DNA of 64,000 nucleotides from Bacillota bacterium (GTDB lineage Bacteria; Bacillota; Clostridia; Lachnospirales; Lachnospiraceae). Within the stretch, counting starts at the first letter, position 1; each line of letters begins with the position of its first letter. Shown in pieces: positions 62,566-64,000 of this stretch. Under the pieces are notes generated by a model. That model was not told where the DNA came from. It did no database searches and worked only from the letters and a program-made list of their open reading frames with translations. The translations under genes were made by a program, and so were the position numbers. The DNA lies in assembly GCA_023414875.1 (NCBI GenBank), contig JAEZMV010000002.1, positions 186,001 through 250,000 on the forward strand. The letters run 5' to 3'.

Positions 62566-63474
62566 CTATAAACTTTTTCCTGTAATATTTAAAAACACAT
62601 CATCCATAGTACCCTGAACTACCTCAAAGGACTTCAGGTTCTCTTTGAGATTGTTAAGAACATCAAGTCCATACATCGTATTCGGTATCTTTACATGGAT
62701 ATGGTTACTTCTTCTTTCAAAGGTAAGCTCCGCTTTCTTTAGACGTTGTTCCAGAATATCTTCGTCATATGCTACGAGCTTTAGCATATCATGAGCATAC
62801 TCTTCCTTTAGCTGAGAGGGAGTGCCCTTTGCAACTAGTTTTCCTGCCTCCATAATGGAAATATATTGAGCTTTTGCAGCCTCTTCCATATAATGTGTAG
62901 TTAAAAAAACGGTCATATTTTCATCGTTTCTAAGCCGTTCTAAACATGCCCATACACTTTGCCGTGTTTGTGGATCTAGACCGGTCGTCGGCTCATCCAG
63001 AAATAAAATCTCGGGGCGGTTCATTAAAGCTTTTGCAATTTCGCACTTTCTCTTTTGACCACCGGAAAGCTTACGAAACTGTCGCCCTAAGTAATCCCCG
63101 ATATCTAGAATACTACATACATAATCTAAATTTGTATGAAGAGATTTATTATCTTTGGTATATAAAGCTGCTCTGGTAATAAGATTTTCCTTTACCGTCA
63201 GATTACCATCCAAGGTATTATCCTGAAAAACCACACCGATGCTTCTTCTGATTTCTTTGTCCTGTTTTCCCAGCCTGTAACCACATATTGTTACTTCACC
63301 CTCCATACTCTGCAGTAAAGTACAAAGGATGTTAATGGTGGTAGACTTACCTGCTCCGTTCACACCCAAAAATCCATATAGTTCTCCCCTTTTTACCCGG
63401 AAGCTGATGTCATCAACAGCTTTTATTTCTTTATAATATCTTTTTAAATGGTTTACCTGTATGATATCTTCCAT
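62566..63474 (-). CDS. ABC transporter ATPase (DrrA-like)
   Basis: 302 residues, one ATPase domain plus an 80-residue C-terminal extension typical of the DrrA/CcmA group. Walker A is GVNGAGKSTT (about 37-46), signature LSGGQKRK (about 136-143), Walker B ILFLDEPTTGLDP (about 156-168) and the switch His in LTTHYMEEA (about 189-197). It powers the ABC-2 permease encoded downstream. The operon continues with a LytTR regulator and a DUF3021 protein. CGAGGG is the ribosome site. Confidence 0.93.
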   Translation of the reverse strand: MEDIIQVNHLKRYYKEIKAVDDISFRVKRGELYGFLGVNGAGKSTTINILCTLLQSMEGEVTICGYRLGKQDKEIRRSIGVVFQDNTLDGNLTVKENLITRAALYTKDNKSLHTNLDYVCSILDIGDYLGRQFRKLSGGQKRKCEIAKALMNRPEILFLDEPTTGLDPQTRQSVWACLERLRNDENMTVFLTTHYMEEAAKAQYISIMEAGKLVAKGTPSQLKEEYAHDMLKLVAYDEDILEQRLKKAELTFERRSNHIHVKIPNTMYGLDVLNNLKENLKSFEVVQGTMDDVFLNITGKSL

Positions 63475-63704
63475 AATAACCCTCGTTTCTGCGCTTCTAT
63501 ATGTACATTACAATCTTAGCAAATTCTTACAACAAGTCAATAGCTCCTACGGTAAGATGCCAAAATGAAAGGTAACCTGCAAAATAACAGGGATATGTTA
63601 AAGAATCAAACTCAAAGCTTGATCGAAATAATGCCTTCTAATATTAAATAGTTAATATAACCCCATAAATTTTTGAATAAATAAATCCTAAGACAATTAT
63701 ATCC

Positions 63705-63736
63705 TCAAAAAAAGAACCTTGAGAAATGTCTCAAGA
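63705..63736 (-). terminator. Terminator of the GNAT gene
   Basis: CTTGAGA (63718-63724) pairs with TCTCAAG (63729-63735); on the minus strand a T7 run follows. It lies 110 bp downstream of the acetyltransferase stop codon. Confidence 0.75.
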
Positions 63737-63848
63737 TCCTTCCTATGTAACTATATTGATTGCTCTACCTTTCATAACCTATTACTCAAAGGTAGTTCTA
63801 TTCCATCTTAAATGCTATCTTAGTTACGTATGAATCCAGTAGAGGTAG

Positions 63849-64000
63849 CTACAACCACTGAATAAAGGCTGTTTTATCTACACGGTTATAACCAGCCCTC
63901 TCATAAAAGTTCAGGGTACTGTCCTTCTTTGATCCGGTCATTAACATAATTTTATAGCAATTTTCCTTCTCCGCAAGTTCCTTAGCAAAATTAAGCAATT
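63849..64000 (-). CDS. GNAT acetyltransferase, C-terminal fragment
   Basis: Last 50 codons of a minus-strand gene that continues beyond the window. The translation includes the GNAT motif B region KIMLMTGSKKDSTLNFYERA (near 63960-63900) and ends GYNRVDKTAFIQWL before TAG (63851-63849). GNAT enzymes of this kind use acetyl-CoA to acetylate a small amine or protein N-terminus; the substrate cannot be told from the fragment. Confidence 0.85.
   Translation of the reverse strand, partial: LLNFAKELAEKENCYKIMLMTGSKKDSTLNFYERAGYNRVDKTAFIQWL

Overview
This 64 kb window is AT-rich Firmicute chromosome. It most likely comes from a motile, endospore-forming member of the Lachnospiraceae (the Lachnoclostridium/Clostridium phytofermentans type of organism). 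That placement is an inference from gene families, not a database match. Supporting genes are spoIID and bofA (sporulation), flagellin and fliS, a clostridial-type Tad pilus locus with no outer-membrane parts, ATP-type PEP carboxykinase, DUF5702 and DUF6240 proteins, and strong Shine-Dalgarno sites before nearly every gene.

Layout. 1-8.5 kb: tail of an ABC-F gene, two small membrane or zinc-ribbon genes, spoIID, and a convergent MoxR / DUF58 / transglutaminase operon. 8.7-19.7 kb: housekeeping and accessory genes (phosphotransferase, mtnN, serine hydrolase, TSCPD protein with murG, HIT protein, orphan histidine kinase, flavodoxin-SCP2 protein, rhomboid protease, glpK). 20-32.3 kb: a minus-strand Tad pilus locus ordered tadZ-tadA-tadB-tadC-flp-DUF5702-(152 bp inverted repeat)-TadE-like-prepilin peptidase-TadE-FHA protein. 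32.4-41 kb: an AraC regulator, bofA and yaaL in divergent orientation, then DUF6240, flagellin and fliS. 41-55 kb: DUF885 lipoprotein, pckA, a VOC protein, metG behind a T-box, a DUF4846-CapA fusion lipoprotein, galE, a CAP-domain lipoprotein, a nuclease-like protein and an S1-domain protein. 55-64 kb: small alarmone synthetase, a BmrC/BmrD-like heterodimeric ABC exporter behind a leader peptide and attenuator, an ABC-2 transporter operon with LytTR and DUF3021 genes, and the tail of a GNAT acetyltransferase.

The most interesting points are: (i) 30 bp inverted repeats with one mismatch that bound a 92 bp segment inside the tad locus, just upstream of a TadE-like gene whose expected start codon is not ATG, GTG or TTG (a candidate invertible switch or strong RNA structure); (ii) a complete-looking ribosome-mediated attenuator before the drug-exporter pair; (iii) four unrelated degenerate short tandem-repeat arrays (periods about 15, 18, 15 and 24 bp) confined to intergenic DNA; (iv) a sigma-28-like promoter ahead of the 1192-residue DUF6240 gene, tying it to the flagellar regulon; and (v) several noncanonical translation-start arrangements. 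No recombinase, transposase, tRNA, rRNA or CRISPR array was seen.
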